Below the pieces are notes generated by a model, which worked only from the letters and a program-made list of their open reading frames with translations, ran no database searches and had not been told where the DNA came from. Source: Clostridiaceae bacterium (GTDB lineage: Bacteria > Bacillota > Clostridia > Lachnospirales > Lachnospiraceae). Taken from it: DNA of 48,595 nt. The DNA lies in the NCBI GenBank assembly GCA_902362865.1, contig CABIYE010000025.1, positions 1 to 48,595 of the forward strand, read 5' to 3'. Below, in pieces: positions 48,524-48,595 of this stretch (positions are counted from its first letter, which is position 1; the number at the start of each line of letters is the position of its first letter). Both the position numbers and the translations under genes were made by a program.

Positions 48524-48595
48524 TCTATGAAAAAACTGAGTTAAAAAAATAGGCTCAGATGAACCTTGAAAATTGCAGATATGTTAGTGATTGGC
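48524..48595. other. Window end, no gene seen
   Basis: 72 nt after the lipoprotein. No complete hairpin, start codon with a ribosome site, or other signal was found; the next gene is expected outside. Confidence 0.5.

Noticed and set aside
1..48595. tRNA or rRNA genes as island attachment sites
   Set aside because: No cloverleaf with a GTTCRANNC-type arm or ribosomal RNA segment was noticed by eye. A tRNAscan-SE run would be decisive.

Overview
The window looks like a chromosome segment from an anaerobic, low-to-moderate GC Gram-positive bacterium of the Clostridia, most likely a gut Lachnospiraceae member. The pointers are strong GGAGG ribosome sites before almost every gene, lipobox lipoproteins and a sortase-type surface protein. 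There is also an oxygen-scavenging flavodiiron/rubredoxin protein, a CIRCE (HrcA) heat-shock operator, and family variants typical of Lachnospiraceae (DUF5721, DUF4358/MBOAT/DHHW, a 478-residue ClpX). I cannot name the species. No rRNA, tRNA, CRISPR array, integrase or transposase with a recognisable catalytic core was seen.

Layout. (1) 1-8.3 kb is an accessory patch. It holds an NmrA-like oxidoreductase, a GC-rich and frameshifted LuxR-type regulator, two tandem palindromes, a 1641-residue repeat-rich wall-anchored protein, and a sigma-factor remnant. (2) 8.3-13.7 kb is a small redox and stress region: flavodoxin with an autoregulated TetR repressor, a decayed AAA/PD-(D/E)XK gene, an aldo/keto reductase, a lipoprotein, a nitroreductase and a GNAT acetyltransferase. 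(3) 13.8-18.0 kb is an ABC exporter with a giant coiled-coil FtsX-type permease. (4) 18.0-36.7 kb is the housekeeping backbone. It carries htpG under CIRCE, a DUF5721 gene, a four-gene extracellular O-acetylation cassette, rluF, a divergent ligA, clpX, an S8 protease, a small LspA-like protein, a 2-hydroxyacid dehydrogenase, a C39-type peptidase, the flavodiiron protein and a CbpA-type DnaJ.

(5) 36.7-46.2 kb is a mobilizable, plasmid-like island starting directly after dnaJ. It contains decayed DUF3791-type small genes, a SIR2-family NAD-binding protein that is probably an anti-phage effector, TnpV, an ORF6N/PLD-like protein behind a perfect palindrome, a truncated replication-type HTH protein, a ParM/ParR pair (parR frameshifted), an oriT-like hairpin cluster, MobC, and a MOB relaxase. 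A coiled-coil membrane protein is encoded out of frame inside the relaxase 3' end, and an NlpC/P60 remnant follows. (6) 46.2-48.6 kb is an AT-rich two-component system followed by a lipoprotein, with a TCACA-N4-TGTGA palindrome between them. It is probably the front of an antimicrobial-peptide sensing/export locus that continues beyond the window.

Working together: SGNH, DUF4358, MBOAT and DHHW proteins probably acetylate an envelope polymer. TetR controls itself and flavodoxin. MobC, relaxase, oriT and ParMR give mobilization and stability to an element that carries a SIR2 defence gene. The best candidates for new biology are the SIR2 locus with its flanking inverted and direct repeats, the ORF6N gene whose upstream palindrome copies its own coding motif, the wobble-paired hairpin present twice on the island, and the 449-nt dual-coding relaxase overlap.
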